This document shows, piece after piece, positions 8,400 to 17,659 of a stretch of DNA of 41,369 nt. Each line of letters opens with the position of its first letter. Position 1 is the stretch's first letter. Below the pieces are notes generated by a model that ran no database searches, had not been told where the DNA came from, and saw only the letters and a program-made list of their open reading frames with translations. Source of the DNA: Planctomycetaceae bacterium (GTDB lineage Bacteria > Planctomycetota > Planctomycetia > Pirellulales > Pirellulaceae); assembly GCA_024225195.1 (NCBI GenBank), contig JAAEMV010000609.1, forward strand, positions 1 through 41,369, written 5' to 3'. Made by a program: the position numbers and the translations under genes.

Positions 8400-9995
8400 T
8401 TAAACCAGAGGGCCGGCGTTGAGTACTTCGTCGGAGGCTTTGTCGGCATAAGCGGTAAAGTTGTCGCGGAACTTTGTCGCGAGTAACTTAGCCGTTTCTT
8501 CAAACGCGATGGAGTCCGCCCAAGTTCCCCGCGGCTGGAGAATTTTCCCGGGAACACCAACGCATGATTTCGGGACTCGCAATCCGAAAATTGGATCCGT
8601 TGTGTAATCAGCAATCGCAAGCGAGCCGTTGTGAATGGCATCGATAATTGCACGTGTGTACTGAAGGCTGATTCGTGAACCGACTCCAAAAGCGCCTCCA
8701 CTCCAGCCCGTGTTCACCAACCACGCAGAAGTTCCGTGGAGCTGCATTTGTTCGGCTAATAGAGTGGCGTATTTGGTTGGGTGCCAGACTAGAAAGGCAG
8801 CGCCAAAGCAGGCAGAAAATGTAGCTTCCGGATCTTTGACGCCGACTTCGGTTCCAGCGACCTTGGCAGTGTACCCGCTGATAAAGTGGTACATCGCCTG
8901 AGCAGAGGTTAGTTTGCTCACTGGCGGAAGGACGCCAAAGGCATCGCAAGTCAAAAATACAATGTTCTTTGGCGAGTCGGTGATACAAGGGATTCTGGCG
9001 TTATCGATGTATTCGATCGGGTAAGAACAACGAGTATTTTGGGTTAACGATACGTCGTTGTAGTCGACCTCGTGGGTGAGTGGGTTCTGAACCGTGTTTT
9101 CAAGCACTGATCCGTAGCGGATCGCGTCAAAAATCTGAGGCTCTTTTTCTTTCGAAAGGTTGATGCATTTTGCATAACAACCCCCTTCAATGTTGAAGAC
9201 TCCATCGTCGTTCCAGCAGTGCTCGTCGTCTCCAATGAGCGGGCGTGACGGATCGGCCGAGAGTGTTGTTTTTCCAGTTCCCGAAAGCCCAAAGAATAAC
9301 GAGACATCATGTTTTTCACCAACGTTGCATGAGCAATGCATCGATAAAATATCCCGCTTGGGCATGAGGTAATTCATGATCGTGAAAACGCCTTTTTTCA
9401 TCTCGCCGGCGTATTCAGTTCCTAAAATTACCATCTCACCGCGATCGAAGTTGATCGAAACCGACGTCGTGGAATCGACGCCTTCAATCGAGGTGTCGGC
9501 AGAGGTTTGGCCGGCGTTATAAATAACGTAATCAGGCTCACCGAAGTCAGCCAATTCCTCAGCGGTCGGCCGAATCAGCATGTTGTGCATAAACAGTGCG
9601 TGATAGGCGCGAGAGCAGATCACACGAACCTTTAGGCGGCAGTTGGGATCCCAGCCGGCAAAGGCGTCGAGAACGTAAAATTGAGGACACGTGTCGAGGA
9701 AATCGATCGCCTGCTGTTTTACTTTTGTGAAAGACTCCTCGGGCATGGGAATGTTAATTTCACCCCACCAGACATCGTCATTGATGCTCTCTTGCTGCAC
9801 AATCCGTTTGTCTTTCGGGCTGCGACCCGTTTTATCTCCCGAGTTGGAAGAGAGCCCACCGGTACTGGTAATTGTTCCCTGGTCGAACTTAATGGCCTCT
9901 TCGTAAAGACGGGCAGGGGCTGTATTTCGTAAAATGCCCTCTGGGAATTTAGGTAGATTAAGTGAAGCAATTCTTGATTGGTTCGGTGTGGCCAT
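8400..9995 (-). CDS. pckA: Phosphoenolpyruvate carboxykinase (ATP)
   Basis: ATP-dependent PEP carboxykinase converts oxaloacetate and ATP to PEP, CO2 and ADP, the first committed step of gluconeogenesis in the cytoplasm. The 531 residues match the family length (about 530-540). Visible motifs are the kinase P-loop GLSGTGKTT (236-244), the metal-binding segment with His220 (ILSMHCSCNVG), the second Asp-rich motif LIGDDEHCW (254-261) and the substrate arginine region TGRSPKDK. I chose ATG 9995, preceded by AGGAACGATCAA as ribosome binding site; a longer frame to 10046 adds 17 atypical residues. It converges with the SMC-like gene (37 bases between stops) and is divergent from prpB, fitting a role for oxaloacetate derived from propionate or the TCA cycle. 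Confidence 0.97.
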   Translation of the reverse strand: MATPNQSRIASLNLPKFPEGILRNTAPARLYEEAIKFDQGTITSTGGLSSNSGDKTGRSPKDKRIVQQESINDDVWWGEINIPMPEESFTKVKQQAIDFLDTCPQFYVLDAFAGWDPNCRLKVRVICSRAYHALFMHNMLIRPTAEELADFGEPDYVIYNAGQTSADTSIEGVDSTTSVSINFDRGEMVILGTEYAGEMKKGVFTIMNYLMPKRDILSMHCSCNVGEKHDVSLFFGLSGTGKTTLSADPSRPLIGDDEHCWNDDGVFNIEGGCYAKCINLSKEKEPQIFDAIRYGSVLENTVQNPLTHEVDYNDVSLTQNTRCSYPIEYIDNARIPCITDSPKNIVFLTCDAFGVLPPVSKLTSAQAMYHFISGYTAKVAGTEVGVKDPEATFSACFGAAFLVWHPTKYATLLAEQMQLHGTSAWLVNTGWSGGAFGVGSRISLQYTRAIIDAIHNGSLAIADYTTDPIFGLRVPKSCVGVPGKILQPRGTWADSIAFEETAKLLATKFRDNFTAYADKASDEVLNAGPLV

Positions 9996-10354
9996 TTGAT
10001 CGTTCCTGCGTGGACCGGAAACGGGAGACTTTAAGCAAGAAAGCAATGTTGCTGCGGAAAAAAACCGGCAGAATGTTTTCTTAGAAGCTCCCTAATTGAG
10101 TCCATTTCAGTTAATGTTTTCGGGTAAGTGTTCAGGTTAACTACCTTATCGATTCTGTCAAAGCCAACTCGTGGGCCGAAGCCTCATATTTTGCTGAAGC
10201 CAATGCAATCTGCGAGGTTCCTGGGGGAACTTCCATATGTTGAATGATTTTTCCCACCGGTCGACGTTTCACTGTAGGATTAGCTTGGCTAACCATAGCG
10301 CTTTCTCACAAGCCGGTTGGCAGTTTCGAATTTTATAGAAGGAAGAAAAACGGT
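9996..10354. other. Divergent regulatory region between pckA and prpB
   Basis: 359 bases with no credible gene; an in-frame extension of prpB to 10244 gives atypical sequence. An inverted repeat AGGTTCC (10215-10221) and GGAACTT (10226-10232), with one G-T mismatch and a 4-base spacer, could be an operator or a leader hairpin. The prpB ribosome binding site GAAGGAAG is at 10338-10345. Both flanking promoters must lie here, but I cannot place -10/-35 boxes with confidence. Confidence 0.4.
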
Positions 10355-11239
10355 ATGTCCTCCACTCCAGGTGAGCGGTTTCGAACGGCGATGGCTGAAG
10401 AAAACCCGCTGCAAATTCCCGGCACAATTAACGCCTACACGGCTTTGCTTGCTCAGCGGGAAGGTTACCGCGCAATTTATCTTTCCGGAGCCGGTGTTGC
10501 GAATGCTTCCTACGGGATGCCAGACTTGGGAATGACATCCATGTCAGATGTTCTTATCGATATTGAGAGAATCACTTCTGCCTGCCCGCTGCCGTTATTG
10601 GTTGATGCGGACACCGGCTGGGGACATTCATTGTGTATTGCTAGAACCATTCAGGCGTTTATCAAAGCGGGTGCTGCAGCGGTCCATATCGAAGACCAGC
10701 AGGCGGCGAAACGTTGTGGACATCGTCCTAACAAATCGATGGTGAGTGCGGGAGAGATGGTGGATCGATTGCATGCCGCCGTTGACGCACGAACAGACGA
10801 ATCGTTTGTGATCATGGCTCGCACCGACGCTTTAGCGGAGGAGGGGTTGGAGCAATCAATTGAACGCTGCCAGCGGTATATCGAAGCGGGGGCTGATGTG
10901 ATTTTTGCCGAGGCGATCACCGATGCTGAGCATTACCGATTTTTTACACAATCGCTAAGCGTGCCAGTGCTTGCGAATATGACCGAGTTTGGGATGAGTC
11001 CGTTGATGACGGTCGAGCATCTTTCAAAAGTGGGTGTGGAGTTGGTACTCTATCCGTTGACAGCGTTTCGAATGATGAGCCAAGCGGCAGGAACGGCTTA
11101 CGAGACGATTCGCAAAACAGGTACGCAAAGCAGTATTTTAGATCAGATGCAAACTAGAGAAGAACTTTATGAAGTGCTTGATTATCACGCGTACGAGCAA
11201 AAAATCGACGACCTATTAAATAAGGCTGAGGCAGAATGA
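10355..11239 (+). CDS. prpB: 2-Methylisocitrate lyase
   Basis: Cleaves 2-methylisocitrate to pyruvate and succinate, the last step of the methylcitrate cycle for propionyl-CoA disposal. The 294 residues match PrpB (about 295) of the isocitrate lyase/PEP mutase superfamily. Visible are the metal-site Asp pair VDADTGWG (Asp84, Asp86), HIEDQ with Glu113, and the catalytic-loop signature KRCGH (119-123). The start is ATG 10355, with GAAGGAAG ten bases upstream. Its last four bases overlap the start of prpC (ATGA), so the two are translationally coupled in one operon. Isocitrate lyase itself is far longer, and the paired prpC supports the methylisocitrate assignment. Confidence 0.94.
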   Translation: MSSTPGERFRTAMAEENPLQIPGTINAYTALLAQREGYRAIYLSGAGVANASYGMPDLGMTSMSDVLIDIERITSACPLPLLVDADTGWGHSLCIARTIQAFIKAGAAAVHIEDQQAAKRCGHRPNKSMVSAGEMVDRLHAAVDARTDESFVIMARTDALAEEGLEQSIERCQRYIEAGADVIFAEAITDAEHYRFFTQSLSVPVLANMTEFGMSPLMTVEHLSKVGVELVLYPLTAFRMMSQAAGTAYETIRKTGTQSSILDQMQTREELYEVLDYHAYEQKIDDLLNKAEAE

Positions 11240-12378
11240 CAGTTAAGAAAAAAACAGGTGGACTTGCAGGTGTTGTTGCTGGTGAGACTGCCATCGCAAC
11301 AGTTGGAAAAGAAGGCAAGGGATTGAATTACCGTGGTTACTCAATTCATGACCTGGCGGAACACGCAACATTTGAAGAAGTTGCATTCTTGCTGCTTTAT
11401 GGTCATCTTCCTCTCCGAAAAGAGTTGGACAGCTTTACCGCAAGGCTAGTCGGCGGACGCCAGTTACCTGACGCGTTGTGCCAAACGTTGCGTGCGATCC
11501 CTGCAGACGCCCATCCCATGGACGTTCTTCGCACAGGTTGTTCGATGCTGGGTGTCTTGGAACCTGAGACGTCGTTTGACCAGCAAGAGCAAAAGGCAGA
11601 GCGTCTGTTGGCCTGTTTGCCGTCGATGCTGGTATATTGGTACCGTTTTTCGCAAGACGGATCTGAGATCGACTTCGATTCGACCGAGTCAAGTATTGCC
11701 GGGTATTTTTTGGAGAAAATGCACGATGCCACGCCGTCGGATCTTCATCGTCGCGTGATGGATGTGTCGCTTGTGCTTTATGCTGAGCATGAATTTAATG
11801 CATCTACTTTTACCGCTCGGGTCTGCACGGCAACGCTTTCTGATTTGTTTTCTGCAATCACGGGGGCAATCGGGACATTGCGAGGGCCACTACACGGGGG
11901 CGCTAACGAGGCGGCGATGGAGTTGATTGAAAAATTTCAAACGCCGGAGGAGGCCGAAGCCGGCATTATGGAAATGTTGTCGAGCAAGGCCCTGATTATG
12001 GGTTTTGGTCACCGCGTCTACTCGATTTCAGATCCTCGCAACGAAGTCATTAAAGGCTGGGCAAAGCAGCTTTCAGAAGCTAATGGAGATACGGTGCTAT
12101 ATCCTGTTTCTGAGCGAATTGAGCAGGTGATGTGGCGGGAGAAAAAGCTGTTTCCCAATCTCGATTTTTACAGCGCGTCGGTTTACCACTTCCTCGGAAT
12201 ACCGACTGAGATGTTTACCCCGATTTTTGTTCTTTCGAGAGTCTCAGGTTGGGCCGCACATGTTTTTGAACAGCGTTCCAACAATCGACTTATCCGTCCG
12301 GGAGCCGAATATATTGGTCCCGATCAGCTTGATTTCGTAGCAATTGACGACCGCGAGGCAGCGATAGATTCCGTGTAA
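11236..12378 (+). CDS. prpC: 2-Methylcitrate synthase (citrate synthase family)
   Basis: Condenses propionyl-CoA with oxaloacetate to 2-methylcitrate; many members also accept acetyl-CoA. The 380 residues carry the citrate synthase active-site histidines in [12 protein letters not shown] (His220) and [14 protein letters not shown] (His259), and the C-terminal [11 protein letters not shown] stretch. The segment [22 protein letters not shown] is close to what methylcitrate synthases carry, and overlap with prpB by ATGA makes the methylcitrate role much more likely than a housekeeping citrate synthase. No 2-methylcitrate dehydratase (prpD or acnD) is in the window, so that step must be encoded elsewhere. 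The gene ends 43 bases from the convergent pgl. Confidence 0.93.
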   Translation: MTVKKKTGGLAGVVAGETAIATVGKEGKGLNYRGYSIHDLAEHATFEEVAFLLLYGHLPLRKELDSFTARLVGGRQLPDALCQTLRAIPADAHPMDVLRTGCSMLGVLEPETSFDQQEQKAERLLACLPSMLVYWYRFSQDGSEIDFDSTESSIAGYFLEKMHDATPSDLHRRVMDVSLVLYAEHEFNASTFTARVCTATLSDLFSAITGAIGTLRGPLHGGANEAAMELIEKFQTPEEAEAGIMEMLSSKALIMGFGHRVYSISDPRNEVIKGWAKQLSEANGDTVLYPVSERIEQVMWREKKLFPNLDFYSASVYHFLGIPTEMFTPIFVLSRVSGWAAHVFEQRSNNRLIRPGAEYIGPDQLDFVAIDDREAAIDSV

Positions 12379-12421
12379 TTAGGAGAGTGGACAAATTGGC
12401 ATCGGCCCTTTGAGGTTTGTT

Positions 12422-13156
12422 TTACTCGCCCAATTGTGCCGCTGCCGATTGATCCACAAAGAAAAATAACTCCCCCTCCGGGATGATGTGAGAGGTGGGG
12501 TAGTCGCGATAGCTCCCCGATTTCTGCATGATTTCAGCCAGAATCGGGGCTTTGCTTTCACCTGTGATCAGGAAGTATACGCAAGAACTCGCGTTGATGA
12601 TCTGACCCGTGATGGTAATGCGTTTTTGCCCACTTTCCGGGTGAGTTGCAACCTCGCAGATCCGTTTCGATTCGAGAAAGCAAATTTCATGCGGAAAGAT
12701 AGAAGCGGTGTGACCGTCGGCGCCCATGCCCAGGATCATGATATCGAAGGTAGGGATGTTGTCACGGTTGTGGGGCAGAACGCTAGAGATTTCTGTTTCG
12801 TACCGAGTGGCCTCGATGTTCGGTTCGTTTTCTCCAAGAACACGGTGGATGTTGGCGGAGGGGATCTTGATCTTTGACAAAAGTAAACGATGGGCTTCGC
12901 CATAGTTACTCTCTGCATCATCGGGGGCAACGCATCTTTCGTCTCCCCAGAAGAAATGGACTTTTGTCCAATCAACCGCGTCGGCGTGTTCTTCTGCAAG
13001 TACTTGAAATAATAGTTTCGGTGTACTGCCTCCAGAGAGCGAGACGGTGATCAAGTCTTGGTTGGCAGCCAGAGTGTGGAGTTTAGACACAAATTCACTG
13101 GCGAAAGATCGAGCGACTTCGGGATTGTCGGAGTATTTTTTGATGACGGGATTCAC
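12422..13156 (-). CDS. pgl: 6-Phosphogluconolactonase
   Basis: Hydrolyses 6-phosphogluconolactone to 6-phosphogluconate in the oxidative pentose phosphate pathway. The 244 residues match the DevB/Pgl type (NagB-like Rossmann fold): SLSGGSTPKLLF near residue 40, HFFWGDERCVAPDDAESN near 88-105, and the catalytic region MILGMGADGHTASIFP near 140-155 with its His. The start is GTG at 13156; the ribosome binding site is weak. It shares strand with the dioxygenase gene upstream (51 bases apart) and converges with prpC. Neither zwf nor gnd is seen nearby. Confidence 0.95.
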   Translation of the reverse strand: MNPVIKKYSDNPEVARSFASEFVSKLHTLAANQDLITVSLSGGSTPKLLFQVLAEEHADAVDWTKVHFFWGDERCVAPDDAESNYGEAHRLLLSKIKIPSANIHRVLGENEPNIEATRYETEISSVLPHNRDNIPTFDIMILGMGADGHTASIFPHEICFLESKRICEVATHPESGQKRITITGQIINASSCVYFLITGESKAPILAEIMQKSGSYRDYPTSHIIPEGELFFFVDQSAAAQLGE

Positions 13157-13207
13157 GGTAGAGGTCCGTAGTGGGTTGCGAAATGGATAGGTTAATAATT
13201 ATGTAGA

Positions 13208-14020
13208 TTAATGATTGGCAAACAGGTGGCGAAATTTTTTGGGGATTTTTTTTCGTTCACCAGAAGCGAACCGCACCGGTTTTTGATCGTTGAAGTTAAA
13301 CGTGTCCTGGAACCATGGGCGACTGTAAACGAGGTATAAAATGGGGCGAGCGTAATTGGCATCGTTCGCCATGCCGCCGTGGATCACACGGTAGTCCATC
13401 AGGTAAGCATCGCCACGACGGGGTAGCGGCGTACTTGCTTGAGGCCACTGCGGATCCTCGGACAAAGCTTGAAGTTCCTGCCGGGCAGTCGCTCGTCGAT
13501 GGCTACCTTCCCAAATTGCGGTGGAGCCTGTTTCGTGGGTGATATCAACTAAGGGGATGACAACCGTAAGGGCATAAGGAGGGGCTTTTGCGCATGCCTC
13601 AGGAGACTCGAACAGGGGTGGGTGGTCAAAGTGAATGGGTTGGTGTTGTGCGCCCGGGAAACTGAGGACCGATCCAAAACTTGAGATCACACATTGGTTT
13701 CCTAGAATCGATTGCACAAGTGGAAGCAAAAGCGAGTTGGCGTATAAACACGGATCGTTAAACGGCGGTTCAAGTTTAATGGAAATCATGAAACGCTGAT
13801 CGCCAACGACTGCGTGTTTCTTTTTTAATTTCTTGAGAGGTTGCTCGGTGTATTTTTGTTGATAGGCCTGAGCTAGTTCGTGAATGAAAGAGGGCGGGAT
13901 TGCATTTTTTAACCACAAAGCCCCATGTTCGAGGAATAAATCCTTCGCTTGCTCACGCGTATTTTCGAGCAATTGTTGTGCATGTTGTTCTGGCGTCGAA
14001 ACGTCGATTATTGAATTCAT
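13208..14020 (-). CDS. Phytanoyl-CoA dioxygenase (PhyH)-family Fe(II)/2-oxoglutarate oxygenase
   Basis: 270 residues with the double-stranded beta-helix PhyH pattern: the iron triad is HFD (His130, Asp132) plus His214 in VIHGGMAN, and Arg225 (ARPILYLVYS) is placed to bind 2-oxoglutarate. These enzymes hydroxylate small molecules or lipids; the substrate cannot be told from sequence. The N-terminal 50 residues are helical, with a Lys-rich patch KKLKKKH (63-69). I chose ATG 14020 because the fold starts there; an in-frame ATG at 14089 would add 23 residues of no family character. Neither start has a clear ribosome binding site. Possible co-transcription with pgl downstream (51 bases). Confidence 0.85.
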   Translation of the reverse strand: MNSIIDVSTPEQHAQQLLENTREQAKDLFLEHGALWLKNAIPPSFIHELAQAYQQKYTEQPLKKLKKKHAVVGDQRFMISIKLEPPFNDPCLYANSLLLPLVQSILGNQCVISSFGSVLSFPGAQHQPIHFDHPPLFESPEACAKAPPYALTVVIPLVDITHETGSTAIWEGSHRRATARQELQALSEDPQWPQASTPLPRRGDAYLMDYRVIHGGMANDANYARPILYLVYSRPWFQDTFNFNDQKPVRFASGERKKIPKKFRHLFANH

Positions 14021-14311
14021 AGTAATCAAATTCGGCCGGCACTTAGTCGATGGCGAGTTGTGACCTATTCTACAGTCTTCGGAATTCACAGTCAGGTGTG
14101 TGCCGAGTATTTGTTTTCACCAAATAATTTAAGATTTTAAAGCGGTTTAACAAACAGAATTCGTACAAAGATACGGAGCACAGCTTAGTTCTAGTGGCTC
14201 GGAATCATTTTTGTGAATTTGGTTCGCATTGGAATCCAATTTTGGATTCATTTTGTACTACTGATTTGGTAGGCTTAAACCCTGATGTTTCGCCAAATAC
14301 GAGGGTAATCG

Positions 14312-14728
14312 ATGTTGTTCGTGTATCGCTGTCGGGTTTTTATCTTGCTTGCCGCTGTCTTTTGCATCAGTGGATGTAATACCCAATCGCCGACAGATGA
14401 AATTCAGGTTTGTTTTGATGAAGTTAGAGATGCTACAACTGCGTTTCATCAAAACATGGTTGAAATTACAGACCAGGCCTCGGCGGAGCGAATCTTGCCT
14501 GAGTTGAAGGCAAGTCATCTACGACTGGCGGAAGCCTATAACGCTCTCGATGAAGCGACGATGACGAGTTCTCGGGGGGCGCGTAAGATAATATCCGACG
14601 TTGAGGATTACAAAGAGGAACAGAGAGAGTTATTGAAAATTCAATTCGATCGTTTGAAAGAGGATGAATTTGTCAAAGCTGTCGTCGAGCCTTTTATGCG
14701 TCGAATCAATGCGTTTAAGATGAATTAA
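14312..14728 (+). CDS. Small helical lipoprotein, unknown function
   Basis: 138 residues: a lipoprotein signal peptide with a lipobox at FCISGC (Cys at about residue 22), then a fully helical, charged domain with heptad-like spacing and a conserved-looking ALDEATMTSSRGARKI segment. No family is recognised. GAGG eight bases before the ATG supports the start. It is probably anchored in an envelope membrane facing the periplasm. The next gene on this strand starts 174 bases downstream, so co-transcription is uncertain. Confidence 0.7.
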   Translation: MLFVYRCRVFILLAAVFCISGCNTQSPTDEIQVCFDEVRDATTAFHQNMVEITDQASAERILPELKASHLRLAEAYNALDEATMTSSRGARKIISDVEDYKEEQRELLKIQFDRLKEDEFVKAVVEPFMRRINAFKMN

Positions 14729-14902
14729 TACCGGTGGATTATCGTACTTCCACTTTTTAGGTCGCTGTTACCAAGCTTCAAATGTTGAATCAGTGATTCG
14801 TAAATTGAGCCGAAAGTGTCGCTCACTCCGCTGTTTTATTTCTGTGATCGACGTTAAAATCCCGGGTTGATGAAGCATGGTTTTTGACGGAGTTATGTGT
14901 AA

Positions 14903-15496
14903 GTGAGTGGGATGCCTAACGCGACTGCCCAGTTGGCAGAAATTGTAAAATTACTTGGCAGGCTTTGGTTGTTCGAAGTCAATCAATCAACTCTTGAGTC
15001 CATGTGTGGGCCGGAGTTCCGCGAGCCTTATGAATCTTTAGGTGGGGAATTACCCGACGTCGTTTCACCAGAACTGGTTGAACAGTTGGCAATTGAGTAT
15101 TGCGAGCTACTGATCGGCCCCAAAGAACATATCTCGCCAGTCCAGTCGATTTGGGTTGAAAATCAGTACCAGGCGGAAACTGCGGCTTCCATGAATCGGT
15201 TCTTTGATGTCTTGCCTGGCTATCGTCCGCAGTCTTCCTTGCAAGATCATCTTGGCGTTCAATTTGATTTCTTAAGTGAATTGATGCGTCTAGTTCGGGA
15301 TCCTGAGCAAGGTGAGGTAGTGCGGGAGGTGATTCAGTGTTTTGTTGATGACCATCTGAGTTGGTCTTTGCCAATGTTCGAAAAGATCGTTTCTCAAACG
15401 AATTCGTCTTTCTATCGGGGATTGGCAATTGTCTCCGCCAATTTTGTAAAAGGCGTGTTGCCGCAATTAAATATGGTGTCCACCTCTGTGGACTAA
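14903..15496 (+). CDS. TorD/DmsD-family cytoplasmic chaperone-like protein
   Basis: 197 residues, all-alpha. Hallmarks of the TorD-like redox-enzyme maturation chaperones are the EYCELLIGPKEHISPVQSIW stretch (65-84; the EYxxLFxGP...SxW pattern) and DHLGVQFDFLSELM (115-128). Such proteins guard Tat-exported molybdoenzymes during cofactor loading. No molybdoenzyme or iron-sulfur subunit is in the window, so the client is not identified. The start is GTG 14903 (GGAG ten bases upstream); ATG at 14912 is the alternative. The transglutaminase-like lipoprotein follows after 29 bases, suggesting a joint transcript. Confidence 0.75.
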   Translation: MSGMPNATAQLAEIVKLLGRLWLFEVNQSTLESMCGPEFREPYESLGGELPDVVSPELVEQLAIEYCELLIGPKEHISPVQSIWVENQYQAETAASMNRFFDVLPGYRPQSSLQDHLGVQFDFLSELMRLVRDPEQGEVVREVIQCFVDDHLSWSLPMFEKIVSQTNSSFYRGLAIVSANFVKGVLPQLNMVSTSVD

Positions 15497-15525
15497 TCTT
15501 CCAAGATTGTATTTCAGAGTGAAAA

Positions 15526-16566
15526 ATGAAGTTTGAACATTCAGTTCGGCGTTACGTTTGTTTGGCGAGTGTCGCATTGCTCACTGTTGTCGGTTGTGAC
15601 AACGGTGGACCACCCAGCGGTTTCATGTCCCAGCCATTGGCGACGAATCCCAGCGAAAAGTTAGATATTGATTCCCGGCAATTTGAGTTTGAATATGCTG
15701 CTGAAATTCAGGGCGTACCTGAAAATGCAACGGTTCGGATTTGGTTCCCAGTGGCGGAGTCCAATCCGCAGCAAACCGTGCAATTAGTAAGTTCAGATGT
15801 TCCTGGGGAACTGACGCTGCATCGTGATGAAAAATATCAAAATCAGATTGGTTACGTTGAACAGCAGATGGATGCAACTGGAGGGGAGGAGATTCGGTTT
15901 GGGGTTAAATATCAAATCGACCGAGTGGAGGCGGGGACTGATAGATCCGAATTGTCATTGAACCGACAGCAGAATGATGTTTTTTTGAGTGCGAATTCAA
16001 TGGTTCCTGTTGAGGGAAAGCCACAGGCCTTGCTTGCCGGTAAGCAGCTTCCTGAAGATCCGGTAGATGCCGGGTTGCTGCTGTACGAAACGGTTGAAAG
16101 TCACATGACCTACGACAAATCAAAACCGGGGTATGGCAAAGGCGATGCCGTTTGGGCCTGTGATAGCCAGACAGGAAACTGCACGGATTTTCATAGCTTG
16201 TTTATTTCTTTGGCTCGCAGTCAGCAGATTCCAGCAAAATTCGAGATTGGATTTCCAATCCCGTCAGATCAACAGGAAGGTAAAGTAGGAGGTTACCATT
16301 GTTGGGCTTGGTTCCATGCTCATGGAATCGGTTGGACGCCCGTAGATATCTCAGAGGCGGATAAAAATCCGTCGATGAAGGATTATTATTTTGGGAAGTT
16401 AACCGCAGATAGGGTGACGTTTTCGAAAGGGCGTGATATCGAACTTGTTCCGAAGGCTGAGCAGGGTCCGCTAAACTACTTCGTCTACCCGTACGTTGAA
16501 GTCAATGGAGAGACTTGGCCTAAAGAAAAAATCAAGTTGAATTTTTCATTCAAGGATAGCCAGTAA
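15526..16566 (+). CDS. Transglutaminase-like lipoprotein
   Basis: 346 residues. A lipoprotein signal peptide ends at a lipobox (VVGC, Cys24). Residues about 50-150 form a beta-rich N-terminal domain (PVAESNPQQTVQ), followed by a transglutaminase-like core at about 180-290 with the full catalytic triad: Cys219 (TGNCTDFHSLF), His258 (GGYHCWAWF) and Asp274 (WTPVDISEAD). In bacteria this fold is usually a protease or an amide-cross-linking enzyme in the envelope; the substrate is unknown. Start ATG 15526 follows GAGTG. It sits 29 bases after the TorD-like gene and 28 bases before a small membrane protein gene. Confidence 0.85.
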   Translation: MKFEHSVRRYVCLASVALLTVVGCDNGGPPSGFMSQPLATNPSEKLDIDSRQFEFEYAAEIQGVPENATVRIWFPVAESNPQQTVQLVSSDVPGELTLHRDEKYQNQIGYVEQQMDATGGEEIRFGVKYQIDRVEAGTDRSELSLNRQQNDVFLSANSMVPVEGKPQALLAGKQLPEDPVDAGLLLYETVESHMTYDKSKPGYGKGDAVWACDSQTGNCTDFHSLFISLARSQQIPAKFEIGFPIPSDQQEGKVGGYHCWAWFHAHGIGWTPVDISEADKNPSMKDYYFGKLTADRVTFSKGRDIELVPKAEQGPLNYFVYPYVEVNGETWPKEKIKLNFSFKDSQ

Positions 16567-16594
16567 CATTTCTCTCTGGTCAGGTAACTCAATT

Positions 16595-16861
16595 ATGAAA
16601 CAGCACCGAACTATTGGCGTTTTCCTCCTCGGTTGCGCCGTTATTTGTTTTCTAATTGCCTGGGAACGTTACCATTCGGCAGTCCAGACTGCTCAGGAAA
16701 TAGCGCGCGTCATTACGGAAATCGAATACGAATCCGTTTCCACGCCGATTGAAACGACGGTCAGTGGGCTACTCGGAGTCGCACTGGCAGTCGCTGGCGT
16801 GGTACTAATTATGGAATACATTCGCGGGAAGAATAAGCCCGACGATCTGCTCAAGCCATAA
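16595..16861 (+). CDS. Small two-helix membrane protein
   Basis: 88 residues with hydrophobic segments at about 8-22 and 58-74, a short charged stretch between them and a basic C-terminus (IRGKNKPDDLLKP). No family recognised. It follows the transglutaminase-like gene by 28 bases and is probably the last gene of that transcript, converging with rph 15 bases away. There is room for nothing else between the two stops. Confidence 0.6.
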   Translation: MKQHRTIGVFLLGCAVICFLIAWERYHSAVQTAQEIARVITEIEYESVSTPIETTVSGLLGVALAVAGVVLIMEYIRGKNKPDDLLKP

Positions 16862-16876
16862 TTGATCGGCTGCGAT

Positions 16877-17596
16877 CTAAAATTTAGGCCACTGTTTTCC
16901 AATAGCTTTTTGTTGAATCTGAGTAAGCTGTTTGATACTTTTCTTGGCTAACTTAATGAGATCCGCTAGTTCCGCTTCACTGAAAGTTGCCTCTTCTCCA
17001 GTTCCCTGAATTTCAACGAATTGGCCGCGGCCGGTCATGACGACATTCATATCAACACTGGCGGCAAAATCCATAGGGTAATCCAAGTCAGTTACTGGTT
17101 TGCCATCAACGATTCCAACGCTGATTGCGGCAATGGAATCGCGTAACGGATAAACCTTTGGATCGGGCAGGTCTTTCTTGATGGAGTTGATGGCATCTAC
17201 CAAGGCAATCATTCCGCCAGTAATACTGGCAGTACGAGTGCCGCCGTCGGCTTGGAGGACGTCGCAGTCGACTGTGATTTGGCGAGCCCCCAGTGCTTCG
17301 AGGTTCGCAACCGCGCGAAGGGATCTGCCGATGAGTCTTTGGATTTCCGTTGTCCGCCCGTCAACCTTGGATCGATCTCTTCTCTTTCGCGGGCTCGTGC
17401 TTCCCGGCAGCATGTTGTACTCAGCTGTGATCCACCCTTTTTCTGAATTTCGCATCCAAGGCGGAACATCTTCGGAAACCCTCGCTGTGCAAAGGACAAC
17501 CGTCCCGCCACATTGGTAGAGTACGCTGCCGGGAGTCTTGTTGGTGAATTTGCGTTTTACTTTGACGGGGCGTATTTCGTTAGCTTTTCGAGTCAT
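16877..17596 (-). CDS. rph: Ribonuclease PH
   Basis: Phosphorolytic 3'-5' exoribonuclease that trims tRNA 3' ends; forms a hexamer in the cytoplasm. The 239 residues match the family length. Visible features are the N-terminal [12 protein letters not shown], the arginine-rich [24 protein letters not shown] segment that binds RNA and phosphate, [19 protein letters not shown] and the [20 protein letters not shown] core. Start ATG 17596 has a weak ribosome binding site. It is the third gene of the minus-strand run argB-argF-rph, with 63 bases to argF. In-frame length and motifs are intact, unlike argF upstream. Confidence 0.97.
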   Translation of the reverse strand: MTRKANEIRPVKVKRKFTNKTPGSVLYQCGGTVVLCTARVSEDVPPWMRNSEKGWITAEYNMLPGSTSPRKRRDRSKVDGRTTEIQRLIGRSLRAVANLEALGARQITVDCDVLQADGGTRTASITGGMIALVDAINSIKKDLPDPKVYPLRDSIAAISVGIVDGKPVTDLDYPMDFAASVDMNVVMTGRGQFVEIQGTGEEATFSEAELADLIKLAKKSIKQLTQIQQKAIGKQWPKF

Positions 17597-17659
17597 GGTG
17601 TTTAGTTGTTTGGAGTTGAAAGTTGAGGGAATGAATTTTGGATTGAGTCAGCACGGCAA

